64,000 nucleotides of DNA, taken from the NCBI GenBank assembly GCA_021904315.1, contig CM038908.1:30556001-30620000 (forward strand), in the 5' to 3' direction. A program made the position numbers and the translations under genes. The notes beneath the pieces are model-generated. The model ran no database searches and was not told where the DNA came from. It saw only the letters and a list, made by a program, of their open reading frames with translations. Of this stretch, positions 25,071-35,624 are shown piece by piece. The stretch comes from Sphagnum magellanicum (lineage: Eukaryota > Streptophyta > Sphagnopsida > Sphagnales > Sphagnaceae). Numbering within the stretch: position 1 is the stretch's first letter; every line of letters begins with the position of its first letter.

Positions 25071-26477
25071 TCAAACCTCTGCAGTATCCCGCTTCGCTCC
25101 TGTTTCAATATCTTCACTTAGTTGTTCAGAGCCGCCTTCTACCAATCTATCCACAGCCTTAGGAGAGCTTTCTGGGGTCCTGGGTTCAGTGTTAGGTTCG
25201 CCTTTGTGGATCTGGACAGAGGCAAGAAAATCTGCTGCCATAGCACTGTCCTTCATTCTCACAGCATATGTGGTGAGACCAACCTTAGCCTCCCCTGCAC
25301 TGTTGGCACACACAAATGTGACTCCCCGATTGTCCATCTTCGTGAGCTTCATATCTGGAAACAGATTAGCATTCAAGAGTAGCCGTAAATTTCCTTTGGA
25401 TCTCATGACCAATCTTGGCCTTCTGTCTTTGTCTTCAGGCAAATTCAGACGTATCTCACCCCTCCCACGCTCCTTCCATTCACCGCCAAGAAACTCAAAG
25501 AGCGAGGCATCAGCTGCAAAAACCGGTTTTTCTTTCTCTTCCCCCGTTTGTGAAGGAACTTCTTGGAGGACTAGCCCTCCCGTATTTTGGGCCCCGAACC
25601 CTGGAGTGGCAGTTCCGGCAGCTTGAGATCCGAAAAGCTGGAACGAAGTCGTGTTGCCATTTTTGTTGCCAAACACACTGGAGAGAGATGGGAAAGCCGT
25701 AGCTGCTGTCGTCGAGCTTGTCGAACCCGCGAGCCCCGTTGCAAACCCTAACCCTGACCAAGAGGAAGAACCAAAAGAAGAAAAGCCTGTTGATGTCTGC
25801 GTGCTCCCGAATGTGAATGTTGATGAGGAGAATCCAGTCCCAAACGAGCCAGAAAAAGCATTTTTTGCAGAAGAAAGCTGCTGGAATGTTTCAGAACTTG
25901 AACCGACCGGCCCAACAGCACTTCCAACGCTTGCCTCTCCATTCTCCCCTGTCTTGGCCGAAGCTTTTGACTCCTCTTCGAGGCCTAACCCCAACTTCTC
26001 CTCACCCGACACTTCAATGGCTACCGCATCATTTTTTGCCTCGAGATTGGCCTCTGTGGGAGGTTGATCGGATTCTTTCGCAGGTACTTCAGTCTCATCT
26101 CCTTTCTCCAGGGCAACAATAGTCTCCGAAGGATCTGTCCGACCAGGCGCAGGCTGAGGCTGAGGAGCAACACCTTCATCACTGGCTGAGGCAACAGGCG
26201 GCACAAGACGAATAGATGCAAAAGGGTTGGGAGCAGCGGTCCCACCACCACCACCACCACCGCCTACTCCTCCACCTCCCACGGTAGTACCCGTGCGCCG
26301 AACTTTCACAATCCGTCGATTAGCAAGAACAGCGTCGCTAGCCTTCCTGAAAGTCCCACTCTCGACTGCTACCGCATCTTCAAGATCCGGATCATCATCT
26401 TTCGAAATTTGACGCGACGCCGCACGCTTCTTCGAAGCCGTGTCAGGAGGATTACTTTCTTCTGCTGAAGATCCCAT
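25071..26477 (-). CDS. NUP50: Nuclear pore complex protein NUP50-like, RanBD1 domain
   Basis: A 468-residue intronless frame. NUP50 sits at the nuclear-basket side of the pore, binds importin-alpha and Ran, and helps recycle import receptors. Visible parts: an N-terminal basic and acidic segment (about 17-60, KRAASRQISKDDDPDLED) typical of the NUP50 importin-binding region; a glycine run (67-79); NPFASIRLVPP at 84-94, the conserved NUP50 motif; an acidic linker; six FG dipeptides between 212 and 295; and a C-terminal Ran-binding domain from about 318 to 428 (KPVFAADASLFEF, GEWKERGRGEIRL). Length fits plant NUP50 proteins. The start is supported by an in-frame stop upstream at 26583-26585 with no ATG between. 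A CTG/CCT triplet tract lies just upstream. Divergent from calreticulin. Confidence 0.93.
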   Translation of the reverse strand: MGSSAEESNPPDTASKKRAASRQISKDDDPDLEDAVAVESGTFRKASDAVLANRRIVKVRRTGTTVGGGGVGGGGGGGGTAAPNPFASIRLVPPVASASDEGVAPQPQPAPGRTDPSETIVALEKGDETEVPAKESDQPPTEANLEAKNDAVAIEVSGEEKLGLGLEEESKASAKTGENGEASVGSAVGPVGSSSETFQQLSSAKNAFSGSFGTGFSSSTFTFGSTQTSTGFSSFGSSSWSGLGFATGLAGSTSSTTAATAFPSLSSVFGNKNGNTTSFQLFGSQAAGTATPGFGAQNTGGLVLQEVPSQTGEEKEKPVFAADASLFEFLGGEWKERGRGEIRLNLPEDKDRRPRLVMRSKGNLRLLLNANLFPDMKLTKMDNRGVTFVCANSAGEAKVGLTTYAVRMKDSAMAADFLASVQIHKGEPNTEPRTPESSPKAVDRLVEGGSEQLSEDIETGAKRDTAEV

Positions 26478-26514
26478 AGTCTTACTAGATACCGCACTTG
26501 CACACCCTCCTCCT

Positions 26515-26580
26515 GGTGCTCCACCACCTGCTGCTGCTGCTCCTCCTCCTCCTCCTGCTGCGGCTGCTTCTGCCAGACCA
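26515..26580. repeat. CTG/CCT triplet microsatellite in the NUP50 leader
   Basis: An interrupted run of CTG, CCT and related triplets lies 40-100 bp upstream of the NUP50 start, in the presumed 5' UTR. On the transcript strand it reads CAG/GAG-rich. Confidence 0.75.
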
Positions 26581-26861
26581 GCTCACAAAGACCTCGCTGC
26601 GCTCCGCCAACACAGCGATGGCTTCAGTGCAACGGGCGTGGCATTGGCAGTTGTGTCACGGAGCTTGCACTGCGCATGGCGTGGATGCACGACAAAACAC
26701 CGGGAAAACACTAACCCTAAAAACTCTACTTCACACGGGCTCAAATGTTTCTGGGCATCATCCATATTTTTAAAAAAATTCAAATCGGGCCAAGGGCAGA
26801 CAGTGAAAAAGAAATGCAACAGTACATATAGGACCTTTGGATGATTTAACGAGCTTCTCAA

Positions 26862-27000
26862 TTTCTCGCACCTCCTATCTGTTACTTGTCATGATACTTG
26901 AAGTAAGTTATCATACCCTAGTGCCAAGCACATAAAGCACTTGAAGAAAATCTGTAGTGTATTGGAGGGCACCTTATATTCATCAATTTCCCCCCTAGAA
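26862..27000. other. Start of the NUP50-calreticulin intergenic region
   Basis: No gene. The whole gap from 26478 to 29299 is a divergent intergenic region holding the NUP50 leader, several foldback repeats and the calreticulin promoter. Confidence 0.5.
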
Positions 27001-27003
27001 AAT

Positions 27004-27113
27004 GGGAAGGATATTGTGCCTACTCCTACTCCTCAAGAGTGGGAGGGTTCTTACACCTATAAGTAAGCATAATTTTCCTGCAATTATTGAGTAGTAGGCA
27101 TAATATCCCTCTC
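27004..27113. repeat. Foldback element with inverted GGATATT-GCCTACT arms
   Basis: The left arm (27004-27031, GAAGGATATTGTGCCTACT) is an imperfect inverse of the right arm (27089-27113, which reads GAGGGATATTATGCCTACT on the minus strand). The centre (27028-27060, ACTCCTCAAGAGTGGGAGGG) recurs in reverse complement at 40541-40571, so the element is dispersed. Confidence 0.65.
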
Positions 27114-27180
27114 ACTCTTCCGCTTTGTGATCTACCTAGGTTTGATTCATGATAAATTTTGTCTCATGCTTTAAGATAGC

Positions 27181-27281
27181 TAAAGCCCACGGGTGAGACA
27201 TTCTCAAAATGAGAGGCCCAACTCAGCTTTCGGCTTGGCCTAGGCCCCTTATTTTGAGAATGCCCTCACCCTAGGGTTTTA
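27181..27281. mobile_element. 101-bp foldback MITE, TAAAGCCC family (complete copy)
   Basis: Two roughly 39-nt arms face each other: TAAAGCCCACGGGTGAG at 27181 and its counterpart ending CACCCTAGGGTTTTA at 27281. Shared arm blocks include CATTCTCAAAAT (or an imperfect copy) and AGGGGCC. A second complete copy lies at 41089-41178 and single arms lie elsewhere in the window. No coding capacity; probably a tiny non-autonomous element. The superfamily is undetermined. Confidence 0.8.
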
Positions 27282-28365
27282 CCCTACACATGATAGTAGA
27301 AACAATGAATTAAACAAGTGTGAATGTTCAATACAAAAAAAAAATTTCAAACAAATTGGTTGTACATGAATTATAGTGAATGCTTTGTCTGTGACTCTTT
27401 TCCCATATTTCAGTAAATGGTAGACAAATGTGATGCAAATGTTAAGAATCATTGTTTTGATGAGCATGTTAAGTTTTGAGATCAAATCTTTTCTTCCAAG
27501 AGCCATCGTCATCCCTAGATGGATTCTTTGCATGTACTCTCTCTTGGATGTTCATTCAAAAACAACATCCTCTGCAACTTAGTCCCACTGCTCCTTTGTC
27601 TTTAGCATTTCATTTGTTGCACAACTTCAACTTTTCATTGTTATATTATTCTTATACATTATGTAAGAAATTGAGCCAACATTTCATCCATTTTACAACT
27701 TTTTTTCAATAGTTCATTCTTGAGAATTTTAATTTTGATCCATTATACCACATTCCTCCATAGGTTTTCATCTATTGTGCAATCTTCCAAAAAAAATTAA
27801 GCATTTCACATGATTTGATTGATGGTGAAAATTGCAAAATTTTAAATAAAATCCAACTTCCCAAAGGAACAAGTAGTCACCCTACCATTTCATGGATCAA
27901 GATGTTTTTTTTTTCACTTGCATTTGCCAATGTTTCCTGTGGCAAGACATTTGTCCAAGGGAAAAGCCATTATTTCCCCTTGGCATTGAAGCGAAAAGCC
28001 ATTACTTCCTTGAGGCAAATGGCAAGGAATGCATTGCCCTGGGGAAAGTTCATACTGTAACAGTACATTTGCACCAAAGAAGGCTTATTTCTTAGGGAAC
28101 TTCCCATGGAACATTGCATTGGGGAAAGGCCATTATTTCTAGAGACAACACATTTGCCCTAGGAGAAGCTTTCCTTTGAGGCAACACAAACATTTCCCAA
28201 GTAAATGGTTGGTCATTTTTGAAGGAAAAAAAAGAATTTGACAATTTTTTATTTTTTATTTTTTTTTCCAAATGGAAAAAATTTGCCAAAAAAAACACTG
28301 AGGTGGACTAATGTGACTAATGTTAGAGGTCAGAGACATGTTCTTTTTGTTCCAGCTTTGTGGAG
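27282..28365. other. Intergenic DNA with degenerate GGGAAA-GCCATTATTTC repeats
   Basis: No gene. Between about 27940 and 28180 the block GGGRAARGCCATTATTTC and its variants recur at roughly 27958, 27987 and 28113, giving a degenerate short-period array. AT-rich elsewhere. Confidence 0.45.
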
Positions 28366-28408
28366 GGTAAATCCCTAGGTCAAGGGCATTACCAAAATAA
28401 GGGCAGGT
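28366..28408 (+). repeat. Single arm of the TAAAGCCC foldback family
   Basis: The sequence begins GGTAAATCCCTAGGTCAAGG and continues GGCATTACCAAAATAAGGG, matching one arm of the foldbacks at 27181 and 41089. No facing arm is seen. Confidence 0.6.
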
Positions 28409-29299
28409 GAGTGCAGACAGTCAGGTAGAATCCTGCCTAGTTCTGGCGACCAATAGCAATTCATTGTCTAAATATGGCAACATGTGACCTTTTTTCCTCA
28501 AAATGTGGCCACTTTTGCAAAAAAAAAAAAAAATTATAAAAAAAAACGTTTGTACAATTCTCACTGTGTTGTTCTTTATAGCCACAGCTTGAAAATTTGC
28601 CAAAAAGAAAGAAACACTGGTCAGATCAGAGAGGAAAGTATAAATTTTCTTTGGAACTCTCTTATATTTTGGTGTCATGCTAGAGCCTGTGGTCTTAATC
28701 TGGCTATTTTAATTCTTTTTCCTGGAAATAATATGACTTTGGAGAAAAAAAAAGTCTAAGAAAATCCCTTGTATGAGTTGCAGCCCCTTTTTTGTATCAC
28801 CAATTTCTCACAAAAACAAGGCATCACAAACACGCTGGCCCTGCCAATAGATCAGATGTTGTACATCTACATACTGTGTCCACAGTCCGAACACAAAAAA
28901 AAATCCTTTCCAATCTAAACAGTCTAAACACTTTCACCAAAAAAACCAGTTCCCCTAATGTGAAACCGGTTCTAATAAGGTAAAACTTCCAAAAGTTGGA
29001 ACGAATGCGATAGTCCCTGTCCCTGTGGGGTCAGGGCCCAACAAAACTTGGAATAGGTAGGTAAAATCGGTTCTTTGATTCTGTGAGAACCGCGTGGCTC
29101 TGAGGCCTGAGAACCGTTTTGATACCCTCCGGGCATCCGTTCCTGTTTGTGGCAACTGCTGCCCAACACGGGTGCTTTCTGCGCGTGTTTTCTGCATTTT
29201 GTCTGTTTTCTGTGCGTAGATTTGTTGCTTCCAACCGTTTCCGGATTCACCGTCAGACGTTGTGGCAAGCGAGAGAGGGAGAGGGAGGTGGGAAGAAGG

Positions 29300-32200
29300 A
29301 TGGCCACGTGGTCGGGTGCTCATATCTTCTTGTTTTTCCTGCTTCTTGCTCGCATTTGCATTTCACTCTCATGTGCAGAGGTGATCTTTGAGGAGCGATT
29401 TGAAGGTTAGGCACCCACAACACAGACATGCAGATAGACTGCTTTGCTTTGGGGCGGCTTTTTATTTATTTTTGGGTTGCATTGAGCTTCCATGAACTTA
29501 GATGTCTCTTAGCACCTTGTAGATAACATATATGTGTGTCGGCATTTTACTGCAGCTGTAGCTGCCGATCCTGCATTGGGAAGTTTGTATTTTCTTGGAG
29601 AGTTCGTTGTAGGCATCGTGTTGGCTGTTGCGGTAAAGCTTTATGTCGAAAAGGGGATTTTCGGTCGTCCTGCTATGAGCTCAAGATTCGGGAGCATGAT
29701 GAAATAGGGGAAGAAACCGATTTAGATTGGCGTATGTGTGTGGGTGGCGGTTTGGATGCACAATCACATTCTTCTGCAATTTGAGTGAAACTGATTGCAT
29801 ACATTTGGAGCCGTGATGTAGGTCTTGGACAGGGGGCCAGTTGATGCCCTTGTTGTAGGTTTCTCTCTGTGGCAAAGGTTGTGTTCTGATTTTGCATCTT
29901 TCCTTGTGAAGATGGCTGGGAGAGTAGATGGGTGGTGTCAGATTGGAAGAAGAGTGAAGGTTTGAATGGAAACTGGGTCCATACAGCTGGGAAATGGCAT
30001 GGAGATGCTAATGACAAAGGTGCAACCTCTTTATTTCTCAATGAATCCCCTTCTTCTTGGAGCTGTATCATGTAGGTCTAAATTGAGCTCTGTGCTTAAG
30101 TGATTGCATTTTGTTGTCAAAGTGGGTGTCTGTTCTTTGCATTTGCATGGTATGGAGTCAATGCAGATGCTTGACAGTTGCGGAAATGGAATTCTCATGG
30201 GGTCTAATGTTTAGAATGTTGATCATTCTGGCAGGAATCCAAACAACTCCTGATTCACGGTTTTATGCCATCTCATCAGAATTTCGTGAGTTTAGCAACA
30301 GAGGCAAGACACTGGTCCTTCAATTTTCAGTGAAACATGAACAGAAAATTGAATGTGGAGGTGGTTATGTAAAACTCTTAAGTGCCCTTGACCAGAAAAC
30401 CTTTGGTGGTGATTCTCCTTACAGGTGATTGTAGCTCACTTTCACTGCCTTATGCCTTTCTTTCTCCTGCTGCAGACCAAATTCTCCTATTTGTTACAGC
30501 CTGCTGTTCATGCAGTTAGTTTTATAGTTCATCTTGAACTAATTCTTCCCTTTCGTGTTCTTTAGTCCTTATCTGGAATTTTTCTTTGACTCAAATGAAG
30601 AGCATTTTTGCCTGGTTCTGGCCACCTCTAATAGTCATTGGTCTGGAGATTTCTCAATGCCCATGAGAGTTATGTTGGTTCAGCCCGACCCAATACTTCT
30701 TCTCATTCAAATTGTTGACAACATGTGTGTGTTGCAGTATTATGTTTGGGCCTGATATTTGTGGCATAGGCACAAACAAGATCCATGCTATACTCCAATA
30801 CAAAGGACAGAACTATCAGATCAAGAAATCTCTGGATTGTGAAAAGGACAAGCTTACACATGTTTATACACTCATCATCAAACCAGATGCCAGCTACAGT
30901 ATTCTTGTAGACAACAAAGAGAAGCACTCTGGCAGCATCTACAGTGACTGGGACATTTTGCCACCCAGAAAGATCAAAGATCCAAATGCAACTAAGGTAG
31001 AAGAACTGTCGCAGCAGATTGTTTTTTAATTCGAGCTTTTCTGCTCATCAATCATGACTGGTTATAGATTTTTCTTGTCTTCATCATCACAATGTAATGA
31101 GACTGTTGTCTTTCCAGCCAGAGGATTGGGATGACCGAGAATATATACCTGATCCTGAGTCAAAGAAACCTGAGGTATGTTCTGTCTTCTCTATCTACAG
31201 AAAACTTTGCTCTCATCAACTGTGAATTGTTTAAGATTATGCTTCTCCTCCTTTTTCAGGTTCTGTTAAGCTAGCCAGTGTCATGGCTGAGTTTTCCCAT
31301 TACAGCTGGTCTTGTGACAGAAATTCAGCATGTTGGTTAGTGTATGACATTGACCTCACCCACTGCTGGGAGCTTGTGAAGTCACAGGGGTTGTATGGTA
31401 GCTGGTTAATGCCATAATTATTCCTGTTTAAGGTCTCTGTAAATGTGTGTGATTATTACTGCTGTTCAAACCTCTTCCCAGTTTTTTCCTTTTTGGTTTA
31501 TGGTTTTTTACAGTTGGGTTTCCTGCTTTGCCTGTTTGTTATCTGTTCTCACATCTGAAATCTCTGTAACAAAACTATTGGGTTATCTCTCAAATTTTTT
31601 CAGGTTGGCTTAGATCAGAAGCATGGAGAAGTCCTCAGTACATATCAAAATATTGTTAAGCTGTGACATTACCAGTTTTTGTGCCATCTGCAACCCATAG
31701 CTCAATGTTGTGTCTTATTTCTGGGTGTCCTGCTTTTGATATATGGAGGTAACAGAACATGGGTTTGGATTCCAATGTGTAGGGATATGATTCAATACTG
31801 AAGGAGATTCCTGACCCAAATGCTGAAAAGGTTCGGACAAAGACACACATGTGTGCTTCTTGTCTCAATTGTTTTGATGTTGGTTTGTGCACATGGGATT
31901 GGAATTTGTGATAATGATAGCAGGAGGATGGAACTGTCTGAAGTTATACATGCTGCTTATGCTAGTTAAGGAATTGGTGGAGTTAGGGTCAGTTTCCATG
32001 TGGCCCACCTGCCCACTATTTTCTGGAAAATAGTGGGTGGGTGGGGTTTTCATGTCCATAGTTGTACCCACCCACCCACTATTTTCTGGCTGGTCTGAGG
32101 TGGGTTGGTTGGTCCTCCCCCCCACCCATCAAATTTGAGTAGTGCCAACTATTTATTGTTTCAATTGATTTGCAAGTGATGGCTCATCCTTATCTTGCAA

Positions 32201-34529
32201 AGTGTTCAAAATAATTAGAAGTCAAAGGGTCAACTTCATTCCATTGAGATGTGGTGGGAGGAAAAAAAAATGACATGTGAACACTCTACTGCTAGATTTT
32301 CACTGATTCCTTAGTGGTTTTCCAAAAAATTGTGGCTGGGTGGCCCACATGGAAACTGACCCTTTGTCAGATGCAGGACAGATGCACCAGTTGACACCCT
32401 AGAACCTGTAAATCATGCCCACAACTCATTTACAGTTAGGTTAACTTGGGTGCTTAATTCATTTCATGGATACTCTGATTAGAACTAGATTGCAATCTAA
32501 ATTCAGGGAAGGGGATGACTAACTTGTGTAGTCTGGAAAGACAATGCATCCTTAATTGGATTCAATGTAATCGACCCAAAACCACTTCGTCCATTAGTGG
32601 CACTGATGAAACACAGTAACTTTGGCTTCTACAGCCTGAAGATTGGGATGAGGGGGAGGATGGTGAGTGGTCAGCACCGACAATTCCCAACCCTGACTAC
32701 AAGGGTCCTTGGAAGCAGAAGGTTTGGTGCCAGGAACACTTGTGTGCTGGTTTTTCCAACATTCTGATTTCCCAACACTGTTTATGCTTTCAATATCATC
32801 TGTCCAGTTCCAATGCATTTACAATTGCCAACATGTGCTCTCATGAAATAATTTTCACTTTGCAGAAACTTAAGAACCCCAACTTCAAGGGGAAGTGGAA
32901 GGCTCCCTTGATTGATAATCCAGGTACCCAACATTGACTCTGGTCAAAAACTGGTCTCTGTTAATTTGTGTTGATTTGTTTTTACCTCAATCCTTTTGAT
33001 GTCAGGAATCCTTACTATGTTTCCTCTGGCTCTCAACAGATTTTGAAGATGATCCAGATATCTATGTCTTTGCTCCCTTGAAGTATTTTGGAATTGAACT
33101 ATGGCAGGTATGTGATTCAGTCCTTTCAACTCTTCTTGCATGAAAAATTGATGTTTTGGGGTTCAGCACAAAGCAGGGTTGAAGGCAAACCATTCATGAA
33201 CCAATATCAATACAGATCCAATGTCATGTAGTGGCCAAGAAGACCATGACTCTGAGTGGTAGCTGAAGTGCTAAATACTGAATAATTTTTTTGTCTTCTT
33301 AGGTCAAGGCAGGATCAATATTTGACAACATTTTGATAACTGATGATCCCGATTATGCCAAGACTTTTGCAGAACAGACTTGGGGTAAATTCAAAGAGGT
33401 ATGTTCTGTGAGATACTTTTTATGATGTAGTTTTTGGCCTTCAGCAACATTTACTGTGGCATTGGTCCAATTGTTGAGGTCTTGTTTGCCTGCAATTGGA
33501 ACTACTCCAAGAGTCTGATGGGATGAATATTTTGGAATGAACAGGCTGAGAAGTTAATGTTTGAAAGTGAGAATCGGAAACAAGAAAAGCAGGTATGGAG
33601 CATCCTAGCCCTGGAGGCACTTTCAACTGCATTCTCTTGCTTCCTGTGTGACTCGATTGCTGCCATCATTGTTGAGTAACCAAAAATGATCTGGAACATG
33701 TCATGGTACATGTTTGAATTCATGGGTGTATGTGATTTCAAATATTTCTTGTTGACCGCAGCCATGTGTTGGTTCTTTTAGACAGCATTACTGTTGGGAA
33801 TGCCCTATACTATTACTACCTTACCATGTGGGGGAATTGGATTCTGTTTCATGGATTTTGACAGGATTTGGCTGATGATGTGGAGGATGACAACAATCTT
33901 GGTGATGATGAGGACAACCCTGTAAGTTTCCAACTACATGGCCCCTCCTTTTGTAATGTAGTTATACTGACATTTGCACATTGGTTTGCTGTAATACCTC
34001 ACGTAGTTGCTGCCCCACCATTTCCTTGCATGGTTCTTTGATTTGTATACAAGTTTGCTTACATTTTGCTTGATTCCTTTTTATTTAGCTTTCCATTATG
34101 TTGTCTTTGTTCATTCCCAGAAACTTTTCTTTTCAATTCTGGAAACCTGATATTCAAATCTGAAGTAAAATGCTTCAGCTAAAAATATTAAATTTTTGTA
34201 CACTTCAAATTCAACTCACAGCATCTGGTGTACCATAACAATATTATTTACACTCGATGCAAAGAACTGATTGAGGTCAGTAGATGGTATTGGCATTGTC
34301 ACACTTGTACACAATCAAAAGTATTAGCCATGATGTTTCTTGGCTTCATCATACATGTTTTATTGGCTCATCCTTGGTGCTCAGGTTGACTGTTTTTTAA
34401 AACACTTGAGGCTTTGAATGTACCCATTCAACATGTTTCTAGTGTGTAGTTTTGGAGAACCTGGGGTGAAATAGTGGAGTGAATGAGTGGTTGATCCTCG
34501 TGTTGGTGCAGGATCATGATGAACTGTGA
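29300..34529 (+). CDS. CRT: Calreticulin precursor (ER chaperone, C-terminal HDEL)
   Basis: Thirteen exons: 29300-29405, 29912-30019, 30235-30424, 30738-30996, 31118-31174, 31783-31830, 32635-32721, 32866-32923, 33040-33107, 33303-33398, 33545-33592, 33865-33921, 34512-34529. All introns are GT-AG with consistent phase; the product is 399 residues. It is a Ca2+-binding lectin chaperone of the ER lumen. Visible: signal peptide (about 1-26); both calreticulin signatures ([16 protein letters not shown] at 105-120 and IMFGPDICG at 136-144), with Cys112 and Cys143 as the likely disulfide; three type-1 P-domain repeats ([14 protein letters not shown] at 214, then at 231 and 249); three type-2 repeats (266-308); a short acidic tail; HDEL at the end. 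The tail (about 376-399) is shorter than usual. N- and P-domain wording recalls CRT3 while the tail is acidic as in CRT1/2. A MITE occupies intron 6. Confidence 0.95.
31986..32362. mobile_element. Tourist-like MITE inside calreticulin intron 6 (377 bp)
   Basis: The terminal inverted repeats are about 24 bp: the left end reads GGGTCAGTTTCCATGTGG and the right end, read on the minus strand, starts the same way with one base differing further in. Flanks are TTA and TTT, compatible with the 3-bp TWA target duplication of PIF/Harbinger elements after one mutation. Inside is a perfect palindrome, CCCACTATTTTC / GAAAATAGTGGG, at 32012-32037. No transposase. The minus open frame at 31865-32125 is an artefact of this element. 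Confidence 0.8.
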
Positions 34530-35620
34530 GTCCAAGCGGCGGTGTTGTTGGGTCCATGTCATGTGATATGTTTGACTACAGACAAGCTTAAGGCTGCATC
34601 AGGTAGTCATTCCACCCACAGTAATTTTTGGCAGTATAATATCAGGGCACTTGGTATTGTGATAGTTAGCATCTTTAATCTTGACCTTGTTACTAAATTT
34701 GGATTGATGGACAAGTCATCTCATGGTTTCCAATAGTATTTTTCTCTGGGTCGGGTTTTGTACAATCTAGTTTCCTTACAAAAAATTAACATGAACTAGT
34801 CCTGGTGGGAGATTTGTGCTGCTAAATAGTGCCTGCAATTTGAACTTATCACAAAATCAAGAAAACCAAGTTGCATGACCAGATTTTGTGGCCAACTTCA
34901 ATATAGTGCAGCAAAATACAACATACTGCAAATTGACTACTAGGTGACATGTAGGTCCTGATGCTAAACTTGGATTAACATCTTGTTTAAACTCAGACCT
35001 GTTCCAATTTTTCTTTTGGTTTTCCATTTCATCTTCTTTTTAGGTGCTGTTTGTAGTGAGCTATGGTTGTGGCAACCATAATGACTCTCCCTCTTCTTCT
35101 TCCCAACTTGGGATGATTGTCTCACATTGGTCCTTAAAAGTTTATGGGACATGTGAGGAGTAAATGACTGCCATTGTGCCTTGGCATTGCTTAGCTTCTG
35201 AGCTAGCCTTCCTACAGAGGTGGGTTCAGACCAGTTTTGGCCAATTCTCTCCTTTTTTATGAGAATTGTCAGTTTGCATACTTCTCAAGACTTGAGAGAA
35301 CTGACCCCATTCTTTAAAAAAACAATAGTCTAGACTTATGATACCCGATCAGGGTATCATATTTAAAGTTTGTTTTAATAGGATGATTCTCAGAAATGTG
35401 ATAACAGTTGGTTTTCATATTTGATTTTCATGATTTGGATCTGCAATTTATATTCGTTTTAAAAAAATCAATCAAAGTAAAAACAAATTTGTGTAAAGAA
35501 TAATGAGAGTGTTACACAATTTTTTTAATAATAAATTATATTTCAAAATCTCATTCTTAAAAATGTTTTAGAAATTTTTAAAACTATTTCTAACTTTGCA
35601 TTAGTTTCAATTAGTTTCAT
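34530..35620. other. 3' flank of calreticulin, no further gene
   Basis: It contains the 3' UTR and then increasingly AT-rich DNA. A short palindrome, ATGATACCC-GATCA-GGGTATCAT, lies at 35338-35360. The open frame at 34542-34736 is not recognisable. Confidence 0.5.
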
Positions 35621-35624
35621 TAAA

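Noticed and set aside
25122..26844. Several plus-strand open frames of 83-145 codons over NUP50 (for example 25189-25626, 25651-26067, 26440-26844)
   Set aside because: They are antisense shadows of the NUP50 coding sequence and its triplet-rich leader; their translations are low-complexity.
28955..29323. Minus-strand frames of 67-122 codons at the calreticulin start
   Set aside because: They overlap the calreticulin leader and first exon in antisense, with no family resemblance.
31865..32125. 86-codon minus-strand frame with repeated [14 protein letters not shown] words
   Set aside because: It is produced by the inverted repeats of the MITE in calreticulin intron 6.
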